From assembly GCF_036850765.1 (NCBI RefSeq), contig NC_089491.1, positions 94,210,740 to 94,274,739 of the forward strand: a DNA stretch of 64,000 nt, read 5' to 3'. Below the pieces are notes generated by a model. It ran no database searches. It was not told the DNA's origin and was given only the letters and a program-made list of their open reading frames with translations. The translations under genes and the position numbers were made by a program. Position 1 is the first letter of the stretch, and every line of letters starts with the position of its first letter. This DNA is from Saccopteryx bilineata (lineage: Eukaryota; Chordata; Mammalia; Chiroptera; Emballonuridae). Below are positions 23,594 through 34,736 of this stretch, piece after piece.

Positions 23594-24160
23594 AGTGGGC
23601 GAGAATTTCTTCCTAGGCCCCGAGAGTGGGTGCCCGTGTTGCCCCACGGAGAGGCAGGGTCAGAGGCCTTTCTGTGGGCCGAGGGCAGAGTCTCTGGGCA
23701 GCCCCAGCGCCCTGGGAAAGCCACGCACGGGAGGGAGTAAGAACTAATTCCAACGGTGGAGATTTTCCGTGCTGGAGGGTGTTTCACTCAGAGGGAACCG
23801 CGGCCGGCCTCATATCCTGGTTTGCGCACACAGATAAGGAGTGAGCGATTCCTCCGAGTGCCTCGGCAGTGCGCGCCCGTGTTATCGCACAGAGGGGCAG
23901 AGTCAGGGGCCTTTGTGTGGGCCAAAGCGGAATCTCGGGCCGCCCCAGCGCCTTGCAAAAGCCGCGCACGGGGACGGAGCGAGACTCAATTCCAACGCTG
24001 CAACTTTTCCCTGCAGTTGGGGGTTTCACTCAGAGTGTGAGACTGCTGGCCGGATATCCTGGTCGCAGACAGTGAGTGAGAGTTTTCTCCAAGAGCCCCG
24101 GAAGTGGGCGCCCGCTTGTGTTACCGGACAGAGTGGCAGAGCCAGAGGTCTTTGAGTGGG
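23594..24160 (+). repeat. tandem ~240-bp monomers in the L1-2 5' UTR
   Basis: Two full units (about 23594-23838 and 23839-24073) and a partial third (24074 to about 24160). Each starts GAGTGAG-like and then CTCC..G.G.C(C)TCGG/CCCGG. Units share 'gcccgtgtt', 'ggcagagtcag.ggcctttgtgtgggcc', 'gccccagcgcc', 'gcgcacgggg.cgga', 'aattccaacg', 'tttcactcagag' and 'atatcctggt'. The preceding sequence ends in a similar 'tcctggtcggtgcgcagt', hinting at a remnant of an upstream unit. Confidence 0.85.
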
Positions 24161-24599
24161 CAGAAAGCCCGCCTGATTATGCTAGCAGCTCTGACTGACT
24201 GAGCCTTACCCAGAGCCCTGTGCTGAGTGGGAATAGAGTGGGGAGTTGCCAGCTCTTTGAGCCTCTTATCCAGGCAGAGGCAGCAGCAACCCCATAGCTG
24301 GATTATCAGGCTACTAATTGAGGAAGGAAAGACTAGGAGAAAGGCTCCAGGAACACGGACTCTCTCACTGTTGGAGCCTATAAATGCTAATGAGCTTCGA
24401 CTGCCAACGAGACTAAAGCACAATACATGACATTGCCATAGAGACTTATCAACTGCAAACTTCTACCTGAGCGTGTCAAAGGGGCAGAACCCGGGGTACA
24501 GAGTCACCGACCAGGAAGAGGGAGAGAAAAGAAAAAGCAAGAAGATAACCTCTCAAAATCAAGAATAATCTGCAGACTTTATAACCTATCCCATTTTAT

Positions 24600-25530
24600 T
24601 ATATTTGTTCGTTTGTTTCTCTTATCTTCATTCTTGATACTTTTTTTTCCTCCTCCAATTTGGCCGATTAACTCTCTACCGGTCTTACTCTCTCCTCTCC
24701 TTGAACTACACTACCCATAAGTGTTACATCTCCCATTATCTTTTCTCTTCTCTTCCTTTCTCTCTATGAGGGTTGCACTCCAAAACCCTTAACTCTCTCT
24801 CTCTCTCCTTTCTTTTTTCTTCTTTTAGTGGTTCCCTCTTTTTTCTCTCTCTCTCTTTCTTTTCTCCCTCTATATTACTTTCTTCCTTTCTCCTTTACAT
24901 CTCCTCTCATTCAAACCTCAATAACAAACAAATTCTCTTATCTGGGACTCAAACTTATGTTTGTGGCATTTTGGGGGTTTTTTACTTCACCTTTTTAACT
25001 CACTAGCAGTGCTCCCATCCCTGGCTCTCCATATTATCTAGTTCTTGTTCCACTAAATACAATAGTAATTTTTTAATTTGCCCCCCCATTTTTCCATTTT
25101 CCTCTTATTCCTCTCATCATAACTCTTAGACAATCAACACCTAAAAGCAAATCATTTTATTCTTGACCCAAATTTTTCCCTTATTTGCTTTTTGTGAGTC
25201 CATATGCTTTTTTTTTTCTTTTTTCTTTTTTTTTCCTTTTTTTTTCTTTTTTTGCCCCTTTATTACTTTTCCCCAATTCAGGCCCTCCATCACAGGCATT
25301 GTTTGTTATAATTCACAGTCCACCACAAGATTTTCTCAAGAAAGAGGGGAGAGGAGAGGAGAGGAAAAAAGGAGGGGGGGAATAATTTCCTTTTTTTTTA
25401 ATTTTTATTTTATTTTATTTTTCTTTATTTCATTATTAATTTTTAAAAAAAAAAACAACTCTTTTCGATTTTTTATTTATTTTATTTTATTTTTTTAACT
25501 TTTTATTCTTTATTAAATCTCATTAATACT
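24600..25530 (+). repeat. pyrimidine-rich low-complexity tract
   Basis: Long C/T and T-rich runs within the L1-2 5' UTR, with TTTTCTTTT blocks at 25208-25260 and a purine island AGAGGAGAGGAGAGG...AGGAGGGGGGG at 25346-25380. Translated frames here are low-complexity artefacts. Confidence 0.8.
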
Positions 25531-25550
25531 ATCAACAAAACCACCCTCAG

Positions 25551-26546
25551 ATGCCATTAAGGAAGAGAAAATCGAATATCATGGATACAAAAGAAAGAGA
25601 GGTAACACAGCTAGATGAGGAAAAATCTATGGAGAAAAAATTTAATATATTGGAAACCTTGGAGCTAAATGACAGAGAATTCAAGATAGAAATCCTAAAA
25701 ATCCTCTGAGATATACAAGAAAACACAGAAAGGCAATTTAGGGAGCTCAGAAAACAACTCAATGAACACAAAGAATATATGTCCAAGGAAATTGAAACTA
25801 TAAAAACAAATCAAACAGAGATGAAAAACTCAATTCACGAGCTGAAAAATGAAGTAACAAGCTTAGCTAATAGAACAGGTCAGATAGAAGAGAGGATTAG
25901 TGAAATAGAAGAAAAGCAACTTGAGGCACAACAGAGAGAAGAAGAAAGAGACTCAAAAATTTAAAAAAATGAGATAGCCCTACAAGAATTATCTGACTCC
26001 ATTAAAAAGAATAACATAAGAATAATAGGTATATCAGAGGGAGAAGAGAGAGAAAATGGAATGGAGAACATACTCAAACAAATAATAGATGAGAACTTCC
26101 CAAGCCTGTGGAAAGAACTAAAGCCTCAAGTTCAAGAAGCAAACAGAACTCCAAGTTTTCTTAACCCCAACAAACCTACTCCAAGGCATCTCATAATGAA
26201 ATTGACACAAACCAACAGCAAAGAAAAAATTCTCAAGGCAGCCAGGGAAAAGAAGAATACAACATATAAAGGAAGGCCCATTAGATTATCATCAGATTTC
26301 TCAGCAGAAACTCTACAAGCAAGAAGAGAGTGGATCCCAATATTTAAAGTCCTGAAAGAGAGGAACTTTCAGCCACGAATACTATACCCATCAAAGCTAT
26401 CCTTCAAATACGAAGGAGAAATAAAAACATTCACAGATACAGAAAAGATGAGGGAATTTATCATCAGAAAACCCCCACTCCAGGAATTACTAAAGGGGGT
26501 TCTCCAATCAGATACAAAGAACAAAAAAAAACAGAGCCACAAGTAA
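25551..26546 (+). pseudogene. L1 ORF1: L1-2 ORF1 with two in-frame stop codons
   Basis: Trimeric RNA-binding chaperone of L1. From ATG 25551 the frame is continuous to 26546 (331 sense positions) with no frameshift. It contains TGA at codon 53 (25707-25709), possibly a decayed CGA, and TAA at 25962-25964. Domains are an N-terminal basic/acidic segment, a coiled coil (about codons 45-150), an RRM-like domain starting NNIRIIGISEGEERE and a C-terminal domain (TPRHLIMKLTQ, ARREWIPIFKVL, YPSKLSFKYEGEIK). It is clearly divergent from L1-3 ORF1 (for example ISEGEE versus VPEEEE), marking a separate lineage. Confidence 0.92.
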
Positions 26547-26872
26547 AAGCTCCAAGAAGAACACAATAAAACCAAATTTAAACTGTGACAACAACAAAAA
26601 GAAAGAGGGGGAGAAGATGGAAATTAACAGTAGCAAAGGACGATGGAGTGCAAAAGTACTCACAAAATAGTTTGCTACAATAACCAGGGTAGGGACCCTT
26701 TTCATTACTTAATGGTAACCACCATTGAAAAAACCACCACAGAAGCACATGAGATAAAAAAGATAGCAACAGAGGAAAGATGTATGGAATACAACCAAAT
26801 AAAAACAAAAGATAGAAAAACGAAAGAGAAGGATCAAACAAGACACAAAACTAACAGAAAGCAAGATATAAA

Positions 26873-29800
26873 ATGGCAATAGGGAACTCACAAGTATCAA
26901 TAATTACACTAAATGTAAACGGATTAAACTCACCAATAAAAAGGCACAGAGTAGCAGAATGGATTAAAAAAGAAAATCCAACTGTATGCTGCCTACAGGA
27001 AACTCATCTAAGTAACAAGGATAAAAACAAATTCAAAGTGAAAGGCTGGAAAACAATACTCCAAGCAAATAACATCCAAAAAAAAAGCAGGTGTAGCAAT
27101 ACTCATATCGGATAATGTTGACTACAAGACAGGAAAAGTACTCAGAGACAAAAATGGCCATTTCATAATGGCTAAGGGGACACTGAATCAAGAAGACATA
27201 ACAATTCTTAATATATATGCACCAAACCAAGGAGCACCAAAATATATAAGACAGCTACTTATTGATCTTAAAACAAAAACTGACAAAAATACAATCATAC
27301 TTGGAGACCTCAATACACCACTGACGGCTCTAGATCGGTCATCCAAACAGAGAATCAACAAAGACATAGTGGCCTTAAACAAAAAACTAGAGCACCTGGA
27401 TATGATAGACATCTACAGGACATTTCATCCCAAAGTGACTGAGTATACATTTTTCTCCAGTGTACATGGATCATTCTCAAGAATTGACCATATGTTGGGC
27501 CACAAAAACAACATCAGCAAATTCAGAAAAATTGAAGTTGTACCAAGCATATTTTCTGATCATAAAGCCTTGAAACTAGAATTCAACTGCAAAAAAGAGG
27601 AAAAAAATCCCACAAAAATGTGGAAACTAAACAACATACTTTTAAAAAATGAATGGGTCTAAGAAGAAATAAGTGCAGAGATCAAAAGATATATACAGAC
27701 TAATGAAAATGACAATACGACATATCAGAATCTATGGGATGCAGCAAAAGCAGTGATAAGAGGGAAGTTCATATCGCTTCAGGCATATATGAACAAACAA
27801 GAGAGAGCCCAAGTGAACCACTTGACTTCCCACCTTAAGGAACTAGAAAAAGAAGAACAAAGACAACCCAAAACCAGCCGAAGAAAGGAGATAATAAATA
27901 TCAGAGCCGAAATAAATGAATTAGAGAACAGAAAAACTATAGAAAAAATTAATAGAACAAGGAGCTGGTTCTTTGAAAAGATCAACAAAATTGACAAACC
28001 CTTGGCAAGACTTACCAAGGAAAAAAGAGAAAGAACTCATATAAACAAAATCCAAAATGAAAGAGGAGAAATCACCACGGACACCGTAGATATACAAAGA
28101 ATTATTGTAGAATACTATGAAAAACTTTATGCCACTAAATTCAACAACCTAGAAGAAATGGATAAATTCCTAGAAAAATACAACCTTCCTAGACTGAGTC
28201 AAGAAGGAGCAGAAAGCCTAAACAGACCTATCAGTAGAGAAGAAATAGAAAAAACCATTAAAAACCTCCCCAAAAATAAAAGTCCAGGCCCTGACGGCTA
28301 TATCAGCGAATTTTATCAAACCTTCAAAGAAGACTTGGTTCCTATTCTACTCAAAGTCTTCCAAAAAATTGAAGAAGAAGCAATACTTCCAAACACATTT
28401 TATGAGGCCAACATAACCCTCATACCAAAACCAGGCAAGGATGGCACAAAAAAAGAAAACTACAGACCAATATCTCTAATGAATACAGTTGCTAAAATAC
28501 TAAACAAAATACTAGCAAATCGAATACAACAACATATTAAAAAAATAATACATCATGATCAAGTGGGATTCATCCCAGAATCTCAAGGATGGTTCAACAT
28601 ACGGAAAACGGTTAACGTAATACACCATATCAACAAAACAAAGAACAAAAACCACATGATCTTATCAATAGACACAGAAAAGGCTTTCGATAAAATACAA
28701 CACAATTTTATGTTTAAGACTCTCAACAAAATGGGTATAGAAGGAAAATATCTCAACATGATAAAGGCCATATATGATAAACCATCAGCTAACATCATAT
28801 TAAATGCACTAAACTGAAGGCTTTCCCCCTTAAATCAGGAACAAGACAGGGTTGTCCACTCTCTCCACTCTTATTTAATGTGGTACTAGAGGTTCTAGCC
28901 AGAGCAATCAGACAAGACAAAGAAATAAAAGGCATCCATATCGGAAAAGAAGAAGTAAAGGTATCACTTTTTGCAGATGATATGATCCTATACATCGAAA
29001 ACCCCAAAGAATCCACAAAAAGACTACTAGAAATAATAAGCCAATACAGTAAGGTCGCAGGATACAAAATTAACATACAGAAGTCAATAGCCTTTCTATA
29101 TGCCAACAATGAAACAACTGAGAAGGAACTCAAAAGAATAATCCCCTTCACGATTGCAACAAAAAAAATAAAATACTTAGGAATAAACATAACAAAGAAT
29201 GTAAAGGACTTATATAATGAAAACTATAAACCATTGTTAAGGGAAATCGAAAAAGATATAATGAGATGGAAGAATATACCTTGTTCTTGGCTAGGAAGAA
29301 TAAATATAATCAAGATGGCTATATTACCCAAAGCAATATACAAATTTAATGCAATTCCCATCAAACTTCCCATGACATTTTTTAAAGAAATAGAGCAAAA
29401 AATCATCAGATTTATATGGAACTATAAAAAACCCTGAATAGCCAAAGCAATCCTAAAGAAAAAGAATGAAGCTGGGGGCATAACAATACCTGACTTCAAA
29501 CTCTATTATAAGGCCACGACAATCAAAACAGCATGGTATTGGCAGAAAAATAGACACTCAGACCAATGGAACAGAATAGAAAGTCCAGAAATAAAACCAC
29601 ATATATATATATAGTCCAATAATTTTTGATAAGGGAGCCAACAACACACAATGGAGAAAAGAAAGCCTCTTCAATAAATGGTGCTGGGAAAACTGGAAAG
29701 CCACATGCAACAGAATGAAACTGGACTACAGTCTCTGACCCTGTACAAAAATTAACTCAAAATGGATCAAAGATCTAAACATAAGACCTGAAACAATTAA

Positions 29801-30689
29801 GTACATAGAAGAAGACATAGGTACTCAACTCATGGACCTGGGTTTTAAAGAGCATTTTATGAATTTGACTCCAATGGCAAGAGAAGTGAAGGCAAAAATT
29901 AATGAATGGGACTACATCAGACTAAGAAGTTTTTGCTCAGCAAGAGAAACTGATAACAAAATAAACAGAAAGCCAACTAAATGGGAAATGATATTTTCAA
30001 ACAACAGCTCAGATAAGGGCCTAATATCCAAAATATACAAAGAACTCATAAAACTCAACAACAAACAAACAAACAATCCAATAAAAAAATGGGAAGAGGA
30101 TATGAATAGACACTTCTCCCAGGAAGAAATACAAATGGCCAACAGATATATGAAAAGATGCTCATCTTCTTTAGCTATTAGAGAAATGCAAATCAAAACG
30201 GCAATGAGATACCACCTCACACCTGTTCGATTAGCTGTTATTAGCAAGTCAGGTAATAGCAAATGTTGGAGAGGCTGTGGAGAAAAAGGAACCCTCATCC
30301 ACTGTTGGTGGGAATGTAAAGTAGTACAACCATTATGGAAGAAAGTATGGTGGTTCCTCAAAAAACTGAAAATAGAACTACCTTATGACCCAGCAATCCC
30401 TCTACTGGGTATATATCCCCAAAACTCAGACACATTGATACGTAAAGACACATGCAGCCCCATGTTTATTGCAGCATTGTTCACAGTGGCCAGGACATGG
30501 AAACAACCAAAAAGCCCATCAATAGATGACTGGATAAAGAAGATGTGGCACATATACACTATGGAATACTACTCAGCCATAAGAAATGATGACATCGGAA
30601 CACTTACAGCAAAATGGTGGGATCTTGATAACATGATACGAAGCGAAATAAGTAAATCAGAAAAAAACAGGAACTGTATTATTCCATAG
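26873..30689 (+). pseudogene. L1 ORF2: L1-2 ORF2 (endonuclease/reverse transcriptase), inactivated
   Basis: Starts ATG 26873 (MAIGNSQVSIITLNVNGLNSPIKRHRV). A +1 change in the A-run at about 27078-27088 shifts the endonuclease frame, and stops lie at about 27660 and 28817. Preserved blocks are QETHL, GDLNTPLTALDR and FSDH (endonuclease), [39 protein letters not shown] and [14 protein letters not shown] (RT), and the C-terminal CX3CX7HX4C knuckle ([18 protein letters not shown]). The frame drops out between about 29437 and 29832, partly through an AT-repeat at 29602-29614. The tail [18 protein letters not shown] is intact. Confidence 0.93.
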
Positions 30690-30727
30690 GTAGGTGGGAC
30701 ATAATAGTGAAACTAAGAGACATTGAT

Positions 30728-30790
30728 AAGAGTGTGGTGGTTACGGGAGGGAGTGGGGTTGGGAGAGGGATAGGGGGTGGGGAGGGGCTC
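30728..30790 (+). repeat. G-rich tract of the L1-2 3' UTR
   Basis: Multiple GGG/GGGG blocks (gggagggagtggggttgggagagggatagggggtggggagggg) able in principle to form a quadruplex. Matches the conserved L1 3' UTR feature. Confidence 0.75.
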
Positions 30791-30973
30791 AAAGAAAACA
30801 AGATAGAAGGTGACAGAGGACAATCTGACTTTGGGTGGTGGGTATGCAACATAATTGAACGACAAGATAACCTGGACTTGTTATCTTTGAATATATGTAT
30901 CCTGATTTATTGATGTCACCCCATTAAAAAAATAAAATTATAAAAAAAAAAAAGTCATATAAAAAAAGGTGAA

Positions 30974-30994
30974 AAAAAAATAGATAACTATGAG
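30974..30994. repeat. TSD of L1-2, right copy
   Basis: Exact repeat of 23116-23136. Confidence 0.95.
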
Positions 30995-31291
30995 CCCTGT
31001 TATTTTAGGAGCCTGTGTTTGATTACTTGATAAAAGAATTATATGTTGGGTACCTTTTTCTATAGTTGGGTAGACAAATTATACTATTGTTGTAGTAATT
31101 AGTAAATATATCTAAAATACTGATTTATTTGCAACATTTATCAATAGTTTATGCACATTTTATTTTTAGTTAATATCATATTTTCAAACTGAGATATATT
31201 TTCTATTGAGATGCTATATGTTGAAATATTTTACTTTCTACCCTACTATTATCAATATTTGCTAACATTTAATCTAATCTGTCTTTAGATA

Positions 31292-31641
31292 ATTTTTTTT
31301 AATTTTTTTATTTATTTTTTACAGGAACAGAGAGAGAGTCAGAGAGAAGGATAGATAGGGACAGACAGACAGGAACGGAGAGAGATGAGAAGCATCAACC
31401 ATCAGTTTTTCGTTGCGACACCTTAGTTGTTCATTGATTACTTTCTCATATGTGCCTTGACCGTGGGCCTTCAGCAGACCGAGTAACCCCTTGCTTGAGC
31501 CAGCTACCTTGGGTCCAAGCTAGTGAGCTTTGCTCAAGCCAGATGAGCCCATGCTCAAGCTGGCAACCCAGGGGTCTCAAACCTGGGTCCTTCCGCATCC
31601 CAGTCCGACACTCTATCCACTGCGCCACCTCCTGGTCAGGC
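31292..31641 (-). mobile_element. tRNA-derived SINE, 'CCTGACCAGG' type, minus strand
   Basis: The minus strand starts GCCTGACCAGGAGGTGGCGCAGTGGATAGAG, with a B box GGTTTGAGACC, then 'cttgagc' repeats, a CT-rich part and an A tail (plus-strand T run at 31292-31300). TSD CTTTAGATA-like at 31283-31291 and 31642-31650. Confidence 0.9.
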
Positions 31642-31650
31642 CTTTAGATA

Positions 31651-32359
31651 CTTTTTTAAAGTTGTGCAGATGAGGGAAGCAAAACAGAAAAGATTTATTC
31701 AGCCTAAATATAATGTTTAGGTCATCATCACTCTTATATTTCTAAATTGAAGGAACTTTAATTTATTTAAGCAGCATTTATAATACAACACTTTGAAAAT
31801 AAATAAGAGCCATGTTCCTTTTCTAAAGAGGAGGCAAATCGGTTTTCTAAATAGAGACAGACCAGTATGCCAGTCACTGTGGCTTGTTTCTGACTTTGCC
31901 GCTGATAGAGTGTAAGTCCCCAGAGCCTGTGATAATGTTTGAAGTGCTGGAACACATTTTCCCCATTAATTCTCTTGTTATCACCACTCACATCACATAC
32001 ACTTTGCTGCAGTTTACTGTTCGCTGTATACATTGAATTTAAATAGCTAAGGGCTTTTCTCCTTCTTGAGGATATCACAAACCTCACTTCCACTAATTGA
32101 AATTGTGCAGTGAGAGTGATGATCATCCCTTCTCCTGCTACTTTGTGCTTATGTATCTGACCATTATGAATAAATAGGCTGCAGTATTACATGTTTGCGT
32201 CTCCCAGCAACACAAAGAGCAAGGCAAAGGGAGGAGGCATGAGCAGTTTGTCTAAAACCAGTTGGAAACAAAACAACCCACAGCCTCCCAAGACTTAACA
32301 TATTTTATCATAGGAAAAAACTTAGGAAAAGGAGATGGACCATATCCTCTTAATGATTT
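31651..32359. other. unassigned sequence
   Basis: About 0.7 kb. A 119-codon frame on the minus strand (31767-32126) shows no recognisable domain and no codon-level support. It could be chance or decayed repeat. Confidence 0.4.
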
Positions 32360-33001
32360 TATTCAATAATTTAACAAATATTTATTAAGCGTGTACTTTG
32401 TCAGCACTGATCTAGGCAAAACACCAGGGAAGCAAAGAGAAAAACTGTCCTCATCCTAAGGGAGTTTACATTAAGCTAAACCTCTAATAGAACATTCAGC
32501 TAAATACATTAGATATTTAAGTTACATGTAATATAAAGTAATAGAGGTGGAAATAGAACATAGAGTTTCCCTCTGGAGAAAAATAAGTCAGGAGGGACTT
32601 GCATGAGGGCAGGGGGATGTTAAGACAGATGGCTAGGGAAGGCCTTGCAGAGAGGATGACATCTGAATAAAACTTGAAATGAATCACATGGAATATCGGA
32701 GGAAGAGAGTTCAAGCAAAAGGAAAAATTATGAAGGCCCTGGAGCGGGTGTGTGCCTGGAATGTTCAAGCAGCCACAAGGAGAGTCATGTACTTCAAGAA
32801 AACTGAATAAGGGAGAGACTAGTAGGAGCTAAGGCCGCACGAGTAGCAGCAGCGTTGCATGTGGGGCCATGTGGGCCATTGTAAGGACTAAGACTTTTAT
32901 GGTAACAGATAGAAAACCCCTGGGAGCTTCTAGGCTGTCATCTGACAGCGTCTGTCTTCTGTTTTAACAGAACTACTCTGGCTGTGTGTTAAAAATGGAT
33001 A

Positions 33002-33020
33002 TTTAAAAAAAAAAAAAAAA
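33002..33020 (+). repeat. poly-A run
   Basis: An uninterrupted A-run inside the L2-antisense region, at the left edge of the non-L2 segment. It may be a relic tail of an insertion. Confidence 0.6.
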
Positions 33021-33515
33021 AAAGAGCTAAGCAGGAGCAAGAGAGAAAAGCAGTGGAGATCTCTTCTGCCCCATGCCCCGCAGGGTGACCTGCACGACAT
33101 GGATTAAATACTTGCTTCTTTGGCTCTAGCTTACATTGGGTTCAACTAATGAGAGACATTTGCAGGGGAGATTGAAAGGAGGGAGATATTTATGTCTATA
33201 ATACCTGCTGTTTCAGGTCCACAGTGGTTGTGTGTGTCCCTCCACCAGGGCCAGCATCCCTGCAGGGGGTCCTCTCCATGTAGCCACTTCTCTGGTTTCC
33301 TGCAACAGCGCCTTTAGAGGTAATGCTCCTGCCAGGGCTAACACTGGGAATCACACTCTTCCTTGTTGCTTTTCTAATCTCTGCTCATACTTTTGTAAAT
33401 AGTTTCTTTATTAAATCCTCCTTAATTATTCATGTTTCTCATCTGTTTCTGCTTAGAATTGCCTGATGCATCGGTAAAAGAGACTGTGGCGTATTCAAGA
33501 GAGATGTGATGTTTC
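33021..33515. other. unidentified insertion within L2
   Basis: About 0.5 kb, GC-richer than its flanks, with an AATAAA-poor end 'tttgtaaatagtttctttattaaatcctccttaatt' at 33390-33426 that resembles the 3' portion of an old mammalian transposon. I cannot name it. Confidence 0.35.
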
Positions 33516-33782
33516 AGGGTCAAAGCAACGGAGGTGGTGAGAAGTGCGTGAATTATGGACTCATTGTAAAATCAGAACTGACTGCATTTACTAATGAATG
33601 TAACATGTGGTGATGTGCAAAAACTCTGGTTGTCTCCTATTGAAATTCACTGTTATAACTACCCAAAAAACTAAAACATTGGTATACAAAGACACATGTA
33701 CCCCATGTTCATCGCAGCATTATTTATAGTGGCCAAGACATAGAAACAACCAAAGTGTCCCACAATAGAAGATTAAATAAAG

Positions 33783-33795
33783 AAGATGTGGTACA
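33783..33795. repeat. TSD copy 1 of 3 at a twice-used SINE site
   Basis: AAGATGTGGTACA. Identical copies lie at 33948-33960 and 34392-34404. A single copy would be expected in the uninterrupted L1. Confidence 0.95.
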
Positions 33796-33947
33796 GCCCT
33801 GGCCAGAAATGTCAGTCGTTTAGAGCATCATCCTGAATTGCAGAGGTTGCCAGTTTAATTCCTGGTTAGGGCACATACAGAAACAGATCAATGTTTCTTT
33901 CTGTCTCTCTCTCTCTTTTATACTTGCTCTAAAATCTTAAAAATTTT
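33796..33947 (+). mobile_element. short VES-type SINE
   Basis: Starts GCCCTGGCCAGAAATGTCAGTCG, with box B at about 'ggttgccagtttaattcc', and ends in CT-rich sequence and a short A/T tail. Flanked by exact 13-bp copies of AAGATGTGGTACA. Confidence 0.9.
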
Positions 33948-33960
33948 AAGATGTGGTACA

Positions 33961-34391
33961 GCCTGACCAGGCAATGGCACAGTAGATAGAGCATCAGACT
34001 GGGATGCGGAAGACCCAGGTTTAAAACCGCAAGGTCACCAGCTTGAGTGCAGGCTCACCAGCTTGAGCCTGGGATCTCTGGCTTAAACGTGGGATCATAG
34101 GCATGACCCCAGGGTCGCTGGCTTGAGCCCAAAGGTCACTGGCTTGAAGGCCAAGATTACTGGCTTGAGCCTAAGGTCTCTTGCTAGAGCAAGGGTTCAC
34201 CTGCTCTGCTGTACCACCCCCACCCCAGTCAAGGCACATATGAGAAAGCAATCAATGAACAAGCAATCAATGAACAAGCAATCAACGATCAATAAAAATA
34301 CAGCAACAAAGAACTGAAGCTTCTCATCTCTCTCCCTTCCTGTCTGTCCCTCTCTCTGACTCTCTCTTTGTCAAAAAAAAAAAAAAAAAAA
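33961..34391 (+). mobile_element. tRNA-derived SINE, 'CCTGACCAGG' type, expanded
   Basis: Starts GCCTGACCAGGCAATGGCACAGTAGATAGAGC. About eight 'ggtcgctggcttgagcccaa' type units make it the longest copy of its family here, and 'gaacaagcaatcaatgaaca' is also triplicated near 34250-34290. Poly-A tail at about 34373-34391. Inserted at the same AAGATGTGGTACA site as the previous SINE. Confidence 0.92.
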
Positions 34392-34736
34392 AAGATGTGG
34401 TACATATATACAATAAAATACTGCTCATCCATAAGAAATAATGACATATTTCCATTTACAACACCATGTATGGACCTTGAGAACATTATACTAAGTGAAA
34501 TAAATAAATCAGAAAAAACTTAGAAGTGTATGATTTCATATATATGTGAGATATAAAACTAAGACTTATAGATGTAAATAAAAGTGAAGTGGTTACCAAG
34601 GGGAGGGTTTTGTGGGAGAGGGAGTAAAGAAAAACAAATATACTGTGATAGAAAATTATTTGACTTTGGGTGATGGGCACACAACACAATCAACAGTTCA
34701 AATGCTATAGAAATGTTTACTGAAACCTATGTACAC

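Larger units (their letters stand above)
23137..25550 (+). promoter_or_regulatory. L1-2 5' UTR / internal promoter
   Basis: It begins with the CRE and YY1-like motif. A CpG-rich part (about 23340-24200) carries tandem monomers. A C/T-rich part (about 24600-25530) follows, with long T and CT runs and a purine interruption at 25340-25382. The first ATG of ORF1 follows. No conserved upstream ORF is evident. Confidence 0.75.
23137..30973 (+). mobile_element. full-length L1 retrotransposon, second lineage (L1-2)
   Basis: 7.84 kb between exact 21-bp TSDs. It has a 2.4-kb 5' UTR (23137-25550), ORF1 (25551-26546), a 326-bp inter-ORF spacer, ORF2 (26873-30689), a G-rich 3' UTR and an A-rich tail. It differs from L1-1/L1-3 in its long CRE-bearing 5' UTR with tandem monomers, its long pyrimidine-rich tract before ORF1, its much longer spacer (58 bp in L1-3) and its divergent ORFs. 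It is inactive because of two in-frame stops in ORF1 and several lesions in ORF2. Confidence 0.95.
32360..33640 (-). mobile_element. ancient L2 LINE, antisense, interrupted
   Basis: The plus strand reads as the complement of L2. 'aacaaatatttattaagcgtgtac' (32384-32400) is the antisense 3' tail. 'ctagggaaggccttgcagagaggatgacatctgaataaaa' and 'gaaggccctggagcgggtgtgtgcctggaatgttcaag' (32632-32770) are antisense to the last conserved coding part of L2. 'gtgggccattgtaaggactaagacttttat' follows, and the match resumes at 33525 ('acggaggtggtgagaag'). Sequence at about 33000-33515 does not fit L2. Confidence 0.7.

Noticed and set aside
23288..24155. Several overlapping 80-120-codon frames on both strands
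   Set aside because: Open by GC-rich composition of the L1-2 monomer region. Overlap in many frames is typical of chance ORFs.
24773..25498. Overlapping Phe/Ser-rich frames suggestive of membrane proteins
   Set aside because: Low-complexity pyrimidine tract in the L1-2 5' UTR; no conserved residues or codon signal.
31767..32126. 119-codon minus-strand frame outside any recognised repeat
   Set aside because: No domain, signal peptide or homologous family recognised, and no splice context. It is kept as unassigned sequence rather than called a gene.
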